Shown here one piece after another: positions 22,916-33,062 of a DNA stretch of 64,000 nucleotides. The DNA comes from Simmondsia chinensis (Eukaryota > Streptophyta > Magnoliopsida > Caryophyllales > Simmondsiaceae). The position numbers and the translations under genes are program-made. The stretch spans positions 9,971,355-10,035,354 of the forward strand of contig JAGTTD010000005.1 in assembly GCA_018398585.1 (NCBI GenBank). Reading direction: 5' to 3'. The first letter of the stretch is position 1, and each line of letters starts with the position of its first letter. Under the pieces are notes generated by a model. The model was given only the letters and a program-made list of their open reading frames with translations, was not told the origin of the DNA and did no database searches.

Positions 22916-23468
22916 GACTAATTTATCAAAGTTTGGCACATTTTGAAAAAAAAAAAAATAAAAAATGTGGCATGTTAGCAAAAAATTTTAACAAAATGGC
23001 ACACTGTAAGACTGAAAAAGAACGCACGGCATTTGAAATATTGTCCATAGAGTGCTCGCCATTTGAAATGGAGTACATTTATGCACTCCATTTCTCTAGC
23101 CTGCATGCACGTCATTTAAAATGGAATGCGTAAGCCATTTTTGGCACTCCATTGCAAATGGAGTACATAAAATTCACTCCATTTCAAATGGGGTCCATAG
23201 TCCACATAGTACATAAGCACTTCATTTCAAACGGCCCACATAAGCTATCTCTGCTTCGCATTTCAAATGGCGTCATATCTGTTTCGCATGCACGCCATTT
23301 GAAATTGTGTTCACTCGATGCACTCCATTTCAAATGCCGTCCATAACTTTTTAGCCATATGTTGTGCCACTACGCTAAAATTTTTTGCTGACATGCCACA
23401 TTCCTAAGTCGCCACCCCCCCCCCCCCCCCCCCCCCCAAAAAAAATGTGCCAGATTGATAAATTAGTT
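22916..23468. mobile_element. Mutator-like miniature element with internal palindromes
   Basis: 553 bp with inverted ends (gactaatttatcaaagtttggcac at the left; gtgccagattgataaattagtt at the right) and a perfect 9-bp duplication acattttta (22,907-22,915; 23,469-23,477), the size typical of Mutator-like transposons. The interior holds many copies, in both directions, of catttgaaatgg/ccatttcaaatg. A 23-base poly(C) lies next to the right end (23,415-23,437). No transposase is present. The left duplication overlaps the last base of the solo LTR and its duplication, so this element landed after the LTR did. Confidence 0.85.
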
Positions 23469-23499
23469 ACATTTTTACTCCGTAGAAGCCTAACATTTT

Positions 23500-23502
<3 letters not shown>

Positions 23503-23536
<34 letters not shown>
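23503..23536. repeat. (TA)n microsatellite
   Basis: About 17 uninterrupted TA units lie at the left edge of the dispersed repeat copy in unit B. They correspond to the TG/TA tract at 2,485-2,531. Confidence 0.9.
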
Positions 23537-23539
<3 letters not shown>

Positions 23540-23540
<1 letters not shown>

Positions 23541-24475
23541 CGTAAAGAAAAACCTAGGTACAAAGGGACTCCAGTTATAACCGTTTTTCCTTGTTCCTGG
23601 CCCGTCTCATCTTGTAGTATTGTATCATGTATTTTTATTTTTAATGCCTGTTTGTTTTTATTTTGTCCCATTTTCCTATTTTTCTTCGATGTTTTTGTTT
23701 TTTGTTTAGTCCTCACGTTTCTTGTGAGTTGCCTACGGCTCGTCTGTATGAGCGGTCCATTTTGTATTATGACCTTGTTACTGATTATCGAAAATGAGAG
23801 GTAAAAAGGGGAAGTTAATAAATCAATTGTAACTAAAATTGATTAATGATTTTTTGTGTTGACATGAGGGCACAGCATTTTATTACAGTCATTAATTACT
23901 TGAGGATTTTATTAGTCCCCAATACCAAACAGAAGAAAAAAAATACTCTATTAGTAAGAGTTACATATTTTAGATACATATTCGTAATTTTTTTATTTTA
24001 AAAGACATTTATATATCATTATATCATTATTTAAGTATTTTAATGTTATTCATATAATATATGTATTATATCATGTATTCATATTTTTTTCCCATTAAAA
24101 ATATAAATAATAAATACAAATAATCGACATCTATAACTAATCAAATATTCATATCTTATATTTCGCTAGATTTATCACTTTAACTCTCAAATAATTGGTT
24201 ATATCTTATTATTTACAATTTATTATGTTTATGCTACATTCATTTTGACAAACATTATTCTTTCTTTTTATAAGTCAATGGATTTTTGACCAACATTAAA
24301 AACTGTTAGATTCAGTTTGATTTTCCTAGTATTTTGCTAAAAGAGGAAAAAACTATTAGTACTACCTTAAATTCAAGAATTAATAAAATCTACTGGGTAA
24401 ATTTTGGCTTAATTTTTCAATTCATACAAAAGAGTGATAATAATTACATTGATCAAATCTATTATTTATCACATA
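23540..24475. repeat. Dispersed repeat copy 3 (unit B, left part)
   Basis: The stretch aligns with 7,857-8,700 and partly with 2,560-3,150. Shared blocks include ggactccagtt, aatgcctgtttgttttt, ccccaataccaaacagaag and the region around ctagatttatcactttaa. The Phe/Leu-rich frame in it is repeat translation. The alignment with unit A runs to about 24,390, shortly before Copia element 2. Confidence 0.6.
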
Positions 24476-24479
24476 TTAC

Positions 24480-24669
24480 TGTGAAACTCTATTAAATGAA
24501 TAATAAACAAGGTACAAAGGTTGCCTTTATATAGGCATACATCAAGGGACATGTAAGGCAATAGAGCACAAAAGTCAAACAAGAATATTATAGAGTATAT
24601 TATTATGTTGGGAATATTCTAGAATCTATTCTCCTAGATTATAGAGTATTCTAGAAGGGTGTTCTAATA
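24480..24669 (-). repeat. 3' LTR of Copia element 2
   Basis: 190 bp. On the plus strand it starts tgtgaaactct and ends tgttctaata. It contains the TATA-like palindromic word ctttatatagg. Confidence 0.92.
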
Positions 24670-24676
24670 GGCCCCC

Positions 24677-25257
24677 TCAATCTGAGCATGGTGGTAGCAC
24701 GCGAAGATTGGTCTTATGTTTCAGAAAACGATCAGCAGCTAGACCTTTTGTTAGAATATCAGTAACCTGTTTGGTAGTAGGAGTGTAGTGTACTTGAAGA
24801 TCGCTCTTGAGTACCTTTTCACGAATGTAGTGAAAATCAACATCCACATGCTTGCTCCGATCAGTGGATACCTGGTTGGCGGCGAGGTAGGAAGCAGACA
24901 CACTGTCATAGTAAATGAGTATCGGTCCAGGGTGTCGAATGCCAAGGTCCCGCATGATGTACCGGATCCAATCACTTTCAGCAATAGCTTGAGCGACAGC
25001 CCTGTATTCAGATTCTGTGGTGGATTCGAAGACAGTAGCCTGTTTCTTAGCCCTCCAAGAAATGAGATTGGGACCGAGATAAACAGCATAACCTGTGGTG
25101 GAGCAGCGTGTGTCGAGACAACCTCCCCAGTCAGCATCAGCAAAGGCAGTGACGGTGAGGTGGGAGGCAGGCTGAAGGAGAAGGCCATGATCAGGGGTGG
25201 CCTTAATGTACTAAAGAATGTGTTTGACTGCTTGCCAATGAGAGGTGCAATGAGCAT
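24677..25257 (-). pseudogene. Copia element 2 RNase H
   Basis: Two overlapping frames carry pieces of a Copia RNase H, ending in IYYDSVSASYLAANQ, KHVDVDFHYIREKV and TKQVTDILTKGLAADRF. The last is the usual end of Copia polyproteins and lies just before the purine tract and 3' LTR. A frameshift between the two frames inactivates it. Confidence 0.85.
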
Positions 25258-25264
25258 GCATGAA

Positions 25265-25957
25265 CTAGGAGACTAGATTAACGGCATAACAAATGTCAGG
25301 ACGGGTCATAGTTAGATATTGGAGAGCTCCCACAGCACTCCTATACTCAATAGGATCCTCTAGAAGGTCTCCTTCACTTAAAGTGAGGTGTGCTCGGGTG
25401 GGTATGGGTGTTTTGATGGGTTTGGCGTCAACCATATGAAGTTTGGTTAGAAGGTCAATGGCGTACTTGAGTTGGGAGAGTAATAAACCCCGGGGAGTAC
25501 GGTGTGCCTGAATGCCAAGGAAGAAATGTAAGGGTCCAAGGTCTTTCATAGCAAATTGGGAGGAGAGAGATCGAATAAGAGTGTGAAGCTGAGAGCTGTC
25601 GGTGCCAGTGAGGATGATGTCATCCACATATAATAAAAGGCACGTGAGGTGAGTAAGGGTTTTATGGATGAACAAGGAGGGGTTAGCCCGACAACAAATA
25701 AAACCAAGACTAAATAAAAACTCACTAAACCGTTGGAACCAAGCTCGAGGTGCCTGTTTTAGGACATATAGCGCCTTTCTCAAATGACAAACATGATTAG
25801 GATATTTGGGATAAATAAATCCCTTAGGTTGTTTCATATAAACTTCTTCTTTAAGTTGACCATGTAGGAAAGCGTTTTCAACATCCAATTGTTGTATGGG
25901 CCAGTTATGTGTAATGGCAAGAGTAAGGATGAAACATATGGTAGCGGGTTTGACCAC
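25265..25957 (-). pseudogene. Copia element 2 reverse transcriptase
   Basis: An open stretch contains Copia reverse transcriptase motifs in order: QLDVENAFLHGQLKEEVYMK, PKGFIYPKYP, LRKALYVLKQAPRAW, and the catalytic LLLYVDDIILTG, followed by KDLGPLHFFLGIQ. The YVDD active site is intact. The frame ends at 25,265 by a stop in the connection region. It is open on its own but cut off from the rest of the polyprotein. Confidence 0.92.
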
Positions 25958-26843
25958 GGAGTGAAGGCCTCCTCGTAGCCAAGGCCTTCACGTTGATGAA
26001 AACCTTAGGCAACAAGGAGGGCCTTGAACCTCGCAAACAAACCATCTGCTTTATACTTAACTTTGTATTTTCAAGTGCTTCCTACAATATTTTTAGAGGG
26101 GTCAAGGGGAACAAGAGAATTAGAGCATTGAATTCATCTGCCATGGCTTCCTGCCATTTTGAATTTTTCACAGCCTGTGAATAAAAAGTTGGCTCCTGTA
26201 TGATAGTTACGGAGGATAGAGAAAGGGGATACTTGGTTTTTCAAATACCACTTTTGAGGCGAATACGCATCGGGTAAGTGTTAAGGGTTTGGGCCTCACG
26301 GACGACATCGGGTTGGGGCTCGGTTTGGTTCGGTTGAGGGACCACTCGAGGACCCGATGAAGGCCCTGTTTCAGGAAGGGTGGACGTTGGCCCCGGGGGG
26401 TGAGCTGGGTGTGGGTTGGAGCTCACTGGAGGGGTCTAGATGCGATTGAGATGGGGTCTCGGGTGGAGGCTGGTCCGGGTCAGGCTCAATGGGGTCCACA
26501 ACCTGTAGGACCACTCAGGGAGGGGGGAGGTGTGCGGCCAAAGTAGGGGAGGAGGAGTCACTGAGCCCAAGCGCTGCCGCGGGCACCAGTAATGGTGACG
26601 GAGGGATGCGGTTGAGGTCGAGAGGGAACCTCTGTGCGACGGGTGTGTGAATTACTAAGGGTGGGTTTATTATGGCATTAGAAGGTAGACCGGATGGACA
26701 AATCAAACTATTATAAGGAAAAATAGATTCATCAAATACTACATGACGACTTATGTACATTCGTTTGTTGATGGGATCAAAGCAACGATAGCCTTTGTAT
26801 CGTGCTGCATACCCTTAGAAAATGCAAGTAGTAGACCGTGGGG

Positions 26844-27446
26844 TCAATTTATGAGGGGCCCGATATAACGTTTGTAGTGAGGATTTGTATAAAAGAGTTT
26901 TTGAAATGGAGAGAGATTTGAAAGTGTTGACATTGGGAGACAATTAATGGTAAAACATGCCGTACAAAAGGCGTCATCCCAAAATTTATAAGGCAGTTTA
27001 GAATGAATTAAGAGAGTTCGTGCCATTTCAGATAAATGTCGATGCTTGTGTTCCGCCACCCCATTTCATTCTAGGGTATCAAGACAGGATAGGTGAAAAT
27101 GAATTCCAACATCTCAGCAAAGCGCATTCATGCGCCGATGATTGAATTCACCTCCACCATCACTTTGGAAAATTTTAATTTTGACATTAAATTGGTTTTC
27201 CACTAATGTTTCAAAAGTGGTGAATATTTCGTAAACCTCAGATTTGTGTCGCATCGGGTATAGCCACCTGAATCTAGAAAAGTCGTCAACAAACAGAACA
27301 TAGTACTTATAATCAGATGTAGAAAGAACTGGAGATTGCCAAACATCAGAATGTATTAATTGAAGTGGCATAGTAGTATTGTGATGAACACATTCAAAAG
27401 GTAATTTAGCAGATTTACCTAAACAGCAAGAAACACACTTATTCAA
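26844..27446 (-). pseudogene. Copia element 2 integrase
   Basis: This is the continuation of the polyprotein: a zinc-binding segment (NKCVSCCLGKSAKLPF), the catalytic core with HSDVWQSP, YVLFVDDFSRFRWLYP and FQSDGGGEF, and after a break AEHKHRHLSEMARTLL and LPYKFWDDAFCTAC. The integrase Asp residues of HSD and QSD are present. Breaks near 27,110 and the stops upstream make it non-functional. A Pro-rich linker follows towards 26,240. Confidence 0.88.
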
Positions 27447-27515
27447 AACCTTAACTTCCGAACAAAATTGTTGTTTACATAAAGAATAAAGAACAGCCTT
27501 TCCTGAATGCCCTAA

Positions 27516-28079
27516 TCATTGATGCCATAATTGACCCTGCTTAAAACGTGTAATGAGACCAACTTCGTGTGGGGAGAAGCTATATAGTGGTCCGTTACTG
27601 GGTACCCATAGAAGTAGCGTCCCCGTAGCCTCGTCCTTAACACAAAAGGAGGTGGAGTCAAATTCAACCCTACAACTATTATCATGACACAATTGTTTTA
27701 TGGATAGTAGATTATGGGTAAGGTGTGGTACAAGCATGACATCGTTCAGTTTAAGGGGAGGTTTAGGTATAGTAGCGGAGCCAATGTGAGTCACAGACAG
27801 TAATTCTCCATTTTCTACAAGAACACTCTTATGACCATAATAAGGAAGAAGGTTAGAGAGAATACCTGAATTTGGCGTCATATGGTCTGAGGCGCCGGAA
27901 TCAAGGTACCAATTGTAGTCGTGTGATTCGCCAATAGTCATGGCAGCAAGGGAATGACTAGGATCAAGAAAGGTGTAAGTATCAAGATGGTGAGGGCAAT
28001 CAACCGCAGAATGTCCTATCTGGGAGCAGATCTGACAAAATTGAGGAGCGGGTCCGAGCACACCTACATTAGAGTGCAA
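27516..28079 (-). pseudogene. Copia element 2 zinc knuckle and protease region
   Basis: It carries a CCHC knuckle CQICSQIGHSAVDCPHH at about 28,037-27,987, then the aspartic protease motif YLDSGASDHMTP and a GAG-pre-integrase tail ending LWHQ. The stop there replaces a codon in the usual LWHxRLGH motif; the same frame continues past it as LGHSGKA. This is one in-frame nonsense change. Confidence 0.88.
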
Positions 28080-28332
28080 GAGAGGGCCAACTAGTGGTCA
28101 AACCGAGTATGGGGGGCCAGGGGGAGGGGTCACGGTTGGGTGTTGGGAACCGTGGGGGTTGGGATTTTTGCCACCCGACCACCACGGCCCCCTCGGCACT
28201 TGTTGCGGTCTCGACCCCGGCCACGGCCACCTTGGCCGGTGTGGGTTTGAGGGGGTTGGTTCAAGACAACCATAGCATGGGCTGGGTCAGGGTTCGGACG
28301 TCTAGAGTTTCGTGTAAGAGCACCTTCTTCGT

Positions 28333-29454
28333 TTAGTAATGCAGATTTAAGTTCATCATATGAATAGAGTTTTGAGGTTTGTCGAGTAAAAGTTGCAAAA
28401 GCAACATTTTAAGGGATAAACCATGAATAGCACAGTGTTGAAATTCTCTAGCAGAAACAGGTGAGTCAATGGTAGCTAAATCGTCTGCAATGGTTTTTAA
28501 TTCAGAGAGGTAAGCATCCATTATTTTGCCATATTTGAGGTGAGTTATGATTTGGGTTCGGAGTTCATACTCCTTAGCCATGGAGTGGTCCCGAAACTGC
28601 TTAGCTAGGACATCCCACATAGCCTTTGATGTTGGATGGCAGATAATATCATTTATAAGTGAACGACATAGTGTTGCAGCGATGCAAGATCTAAGGCTTT
28701 GATCAGTTCGTAGCCAAGTTTTATAATTAGGATTTGTACAAGTCGATCCATGTGGGTGATTTAATTGGGCTGGAGGGCAAGGATAAGACCCATCAATAAA
28801 TCCTAACAATTGATGAGAAAGCAGTAGCATATTAAACTGTTCACGCCAAGAGGGATAGTCAGTGGTCGTTCCAAGTTTAATTGTAACAATGCTAGTAATA
28901 TTGGACAAGGGAATTACAATTGGGGAAGAGGGATGATTGTAAGTGTTAGAGTACATAAGATCAGGGTTTGTTGAGGGGGTAGAGAGAGGGGTAGGTGCGC
29001 AGTCACCCCCCCCCCCCCCCCCGGCATGGAGAGAAGCCGGGGAGAAGAAGGACGGAGGACCACTCACACTGGTCAGTGAGCCACCGGTGACGATGGCTCC
29101 GGCAGGCATAGGACCAGTGGGTCCGGGAGTGAGAAATAAGAGAAAAAGGGATGTGGGAGGTGAGATGCCCAAGTTAAGTGACGGGGGAAATGTTGACCTC
29201 CCAAGTGGTGGTGGAGTACCGGAGATGGCTACACTGGAATCAACCAACCGAGGGAAAGAAACACCAGAGGTGATGGTCTCGACACTAGTGCTGTCGGTCA
29301 CCACCACGGTGGTAGCAGCAGAGGAGTCGGCGGCGGCTGGTGGTGAACTGGCATGAGGGAGGCCGGTCGCCACTAGCGCCGAGCCTGTGCCGGGATTAGG
29401 GGAGGGGGAGGAGGTCAAAGCATTTGCGTAGGATCGATTGATGTTAGATGCCAT
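28333..29454 (-). pseudogene. Copia element 2 gag
   Basis: The ATG at 29,454 begins MASNINRSYANALTSS. A Ser/Pro/Ala-rich leader follows, then a gag domain of the retrotran_gag type (TTTDYPSWREQFNMLLLSHQ, LLGFIDGSYPCPP, SKAMWDVLAKQFRDHSMAKE). The frame ends at 28,333, before the zinc knuckle, so a frameshift or stop separates gag from protease. A run of 17 C at 29,006-29,022 falls in the leader and is read as a poly-Gly stretch. The first 270 bases of this frame (43,637-43,907) were copied by the tandem duplication. Confidence 0.88.
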
Positions 29455-29594
29455 TACGCAAAAAAATTACGTATATGGAAAAATTGTTGGAGAAATTAAC
29501 ACAAAAATAAAGAAATAACAGCGAAAACGTAAAGAAAGAAGACAGAAAAAAAAAAAAAAAAAAAAACCTAACCGGGTGGTTGGTTCAGATACCA

Positions 29595-29784
29595 TGTGAA
29601 ACCTTATTAATTGAATAATAAACAAGGTACAAAAATTGCCTTTATATAGGCATACATTAAGGGACATGTAAGGCAGTAGAACACAAAAGTCAAACAAGAA
29701 TATTCTAGAGTATATTATTATGCTGGGAATATTCTAAAGTCTATTCTCCTAAATTATAGAGTATTCTGGAAGGGTGTTCTAATA
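29595..29784 (-). repeat. 5' LTR of Copia element 2
   Basis: 190 bp. On the plus strand it starts tgtgaaacctt and ends tgttctaata, followed by the ATTAC duplication. A ctttatatagg TATA-like word at about 29,640 serves minus-strand transcription. Confidence 0.92.
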
Positions 29785-29934
29785 ATTACTTCGAATACAT
29801 TAATGCAAAGTTCCTCTTCCCCAAAAGGCACAATTTTCTCTCTCGAGTTTCATAACATAAACTCATTAAAATTTTTGTTAGAAACCAAAGTATTGTTAAA
29901 AATTAAATTATACAAATAGTTTAGAAGATGCAAG

Positions 29935-30064
29935 TTTTTTTTTTTTTTTTTGGGTCAATATTAGGCATGGGAAGGGGGAAACGAAGGGGGCAGTGAGATT
30001 TGAACATGGGGTGACAGGAGTGGCACTCCACCCCACTTGCCAGTGGGGCACCTCATGGAATCTC
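29935..30064 (-). mobile_element. tRNA-derived SINE, copy 1
   Basis: About 130 bp flanked by a 10-bp duplication aagatgcaag (29,925-29,934; 30,065-30,074). On the minus strand there is an A-box-like tggcaagtgggg, a B-box-like tgttcaaatctc about 35 bp later, and a poly(A) tail, seen as the T run at the left edge. The repeat is inside the 14.45-kb duplication. Confidence 0.8.
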
Positions 30065-30074
30065 AAGATGCAAG

Positions 30075-33050
30075 TAAACTGAGAGAAAAGTTGAAGGATA
30101 TCGGTGAAGAAAAAATATGATATATTATATTAAATCAACTAAGTAGCATTTTTAGGTCAATTCATTACGTTGGATACAAAATACAAACATATATTACAAC
30201 TTTGCTCATTTACATACCTAATTGTAATCTCAATTTAGTATTTTCTTTATTTATGAATCTTTAGTGCAATTTTAGTGTTTTATTTATTTTTAGTCACGAG
30301 AATTCCCCCAAAGTAGTTCCTATTGACAACATAATATCCATGCTTCAAGTACAATAAATTTATGGGTAAGAAAGCATATCCATAACGATTATTACTCAAT
30401 TACAAATGTTCTAGTTGCCAAAAACAAATGGACATCCTCGAGCTGTATAGTTGAGTGCAAGTTGAAGTCAAATTGTATAAATTAGAAGTCACCGATGAGG
30501 GGGATTTAGAAGTTTTTCTATATAAAAGTTGTCGATCTTCTATCCATGAGATTGGCAGTCAAACGTTACCTTCCCAGATTCTAAAGGTAAAGATCGGGGT
30601 GTGGAATGTCACATGTATTGCATTGCAAATATAAAAAGGACGCAAGAAGAGCAAAACAAAAACAATCCATGGCATTTTTACACTATGTATGATTGTTTAT
30701 ATGAATCAAAGTACACCACTGCACTCTATATAATCATAATTGCAGAGAAAGTAATAAACTCACAAATTACCCTATCATATCCAGAAAATTTTTGTCACTT
30801 CTGTTGTAAAATTGCAAAAAATACATGGTTTCACATATTTTTCCTTCTTGTTGGAAGTCTTGCTATGCCAAACTCAACTGACATGTCAAATAGTCTCGCA
30901 TTCTAGATAGAGGAAGCAGAATATAAACGGAAAGTTTACAACAAAACAGTTTCATTTTCCTTCGAGCTTAGTTTCTCTGATAAAAAGAAAAAGAACACTG
31001 ATATTCTTCGAAAAATGATTTAGTCCACAACGCTCACACTAAAGTGGGATCCAAAATTATTTAATGTTATACAACCTTAACCCCATCATTATGTAAGTCT
31101 TGTTCCTAGAATTTGGTTCGGTGACTTCAACAACCTTATGAATTCCACTAAGTAAAAGCAATATCCACATGAAACAACATGCATAGATTAAGTGGCTTCA
31201 ATATATTAAGTTAAGCTTTTGAGATGCTTGACTACTTGAAAATTTAGAAATTCAAAATTCGATGTAAGATTAAATATGATGTTCATATAAGATGGCAATA
31301 TAGTCATACCATGCAGTAAGATCAGGGGAGAGATTCTTTAGCATTTTGGATTCCATGTTTTTCAACTTTTGAAAGGATTGAACAAAAAGTAAAAACAGAA
31401 TATCAAAAAACAACAATTCACTTCCAACACCAGTTTTTAATTTATCAAAAACCAAACACTGAAACAGAAAACATAGAACGGGCCTAAAGATATAAAACTT
31501 GCAGCAACAGCAAGTATAGAATCATTACAAAGGAGCTTACATGTATATAAAGTTAAATCAGGGTAGTTACTTACTTTACAGCATGGAGTACTAGCTATTA
31601 CGAATGTGAGATAAAAAGTATGATATCAAAACTAGCAAAGGTCCCAAGTTCAAAGCCAAATAACTTACACTAGGACATGAATAACTTCATAACTTGCTTC
31701 TATGAAAATATCAGGGTTTGGTATCATTTGCTACTTTCACCTTTTGCCTTCTGAAAAACTCCAAGCCGGATTTTAGGAATGAATTTTCTTGTTCGTAGTT
31801 TCTGTTTTTTTTTTTTTTTTAGTTTTAGAACATAATCTTAGGAATATCCTTACTAATTACATAATTACCATATAAGAAAAACTTTTGTTTAGGGATTGTT
31901 TGGTATTATTTTCTATTTACATTTTTTGGCTTTTGAGAAACTAAACACCTAGTATTGGAAATGATTTTTTTCTTACTTTTTAGCATTTTGTTTTCAATTT
32001 TTACTTAAACTGGGAAAAATATGAAACAAAAGTATACAAAAAAAAAGTATTTCCTAAATCGTGTTTCTATTTCTCCAAAAGCAAAACTACAAAAAATAAA
32101 CGATATCAAACTATCACTTGATTCACATATATTTTCATCAATAGAAAACTGAAAGCCAAAGCAAAAGAACAAACTTATAGATAAAACCCCACTTGATGAA
32201 GGTTTTATGGAAACTGATCTGAAGAACATATCCGAGGTTCGGAGAAGAGAGCTTTGAGTAATCTAAGACATCTAGAAACAAAAAAAAGTATTGTATTGAA
32301 CCCCAAGAGCAACAAATAGCCATTGTTCACAAATACTCACAAAATTGCAGGCCACATAGACCGATCAAAAAGAACACAAAAGATTTAAACCATTCTGACA
32401 TGCCTATTGTTTTAAATTAAGTTTTGCTATTGAATCATAGTTGCAACAAGCAAGAGCGAGAACAGAAGTGGGACTGGGAGTGAGAGCGAGATCAAACATA
32501 GAAGTTTCTACAAGAGTTCTAATATAAATCATAAACAATCAAAACCATCATTTAAGGCCAATTATTAACCACTTCTCAAATAAATCAATTGATTTGCTAG
32601 TTTGCAATGTTCAATGCTTCCAAACACTGAAAGATCTCAAAAGAAAACAACACAAGACTCAAGTTTCGCTCCTGATTTCCAAAATTTCAACATCCATCAA
32701 AGAAACCAAGTTTTAATGTAAGTGATGCACGTTATTATGACATGAACCAAAAAAGAAAAGAGATATTATCTGATTCAACAATGAAATTATTCCTTTTAGG
32801 GGATCCTTCCCCCAAAAAACTTTTTTTTTGTGGTAGGTCAGCACAGGGATGCCCCTTAAAATCCCCATAAAAGGGAGCCACAAGTACTATAATGGAGATT
32901 CGAACCCAGGCGACATGTAAAACTATCAGTTTTCTTTTTCACTAGACTATGTTCCTATGGGACCCCCAAAAAACATTACTCATAAAGAAAAACAAAAGAT
33001 AAGAAAACTAATCAAAAAGTAAGATAAATCAGCATCTCAACAAGAACTTA
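30075..33050. repeat. Unit B, 3' flank of F-box pseudogene B
   Basis: The stretch aligns with 8,757-11,490. It contains a 101-codon open frame at 30,601-30,906, but the matching stretch in unit A (about 8,980-9,280) is not open in the same way, so I do not call a gene. The rest is AT-rich spacer with a poly(T) at about 31,806-31,820. Confidence 0.55.
32821..32962 (-). mobile_element. tRNA-derived SINE in the 3' flank of pseudogene B
   Basis: About 142 bp between direct repeats cccccaaaaaac (32,809-32,820; 32,963-32,974). Minus-strand A box tagtctagtgaa and B box gggttcgaatctc are well spaced for Pol III, and a poly(A) tail shows as the T run at 32,821-32,829. The corresponding site is empty at about 11,450 and 39,735. 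A related insertion at the same site occurs at 35,521. Confidence 0.82.
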
Positions 33051-33062
33051 AGCGCTAAGACA

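Larger units (their letters stand above)
24480..29784 (-). mobile_element. Copia LTR retrotransposon 2, full length but decayed
   Basis: 5,305 bp with two 190-bp LTRs and a perfect 5-bp duplication ATTAC (24,475-24,479; 29,785-29,789). Read on the minus strand the order is LTR, primer-binding site (tggtatctgaacc, 29,582-29,594 reversed), gag, zinc knuckle, protease, integrase, reverse transcriptase, RNase H, purine tract (ttgagggggcc, next to 24,670), LTR. That is Copia order. Stop codons and frameshifts interrupt every domain. The two LTRs differ at about 14 of 190 sites by eye, which fits an insertion millions of years old under usual plant rates. Its right part was later caught in the 14.45-kb duplication. 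Confidence 0.95.

Noticed and set aside
28943..29356. Plus-strand frame opposite Copia 2 gag
   Set aside because: Antisense of the gag leader, with a Pro run from poly(C); no independent support.
24480..29784. Domesticated retrotransposon gene
   Set aside because: All pol domains carry stops or shifts and the element keeps both LTRs and its target duplication, so it is an ordinary dead element.
30601..30906. Open frame of 101 codons repeated at 45,056-45,361
   Set aside because: The two are copies by recent duplication, so conservation means nothing. The older counterpart in unit A is not open in the same way, and no family motif is seen.
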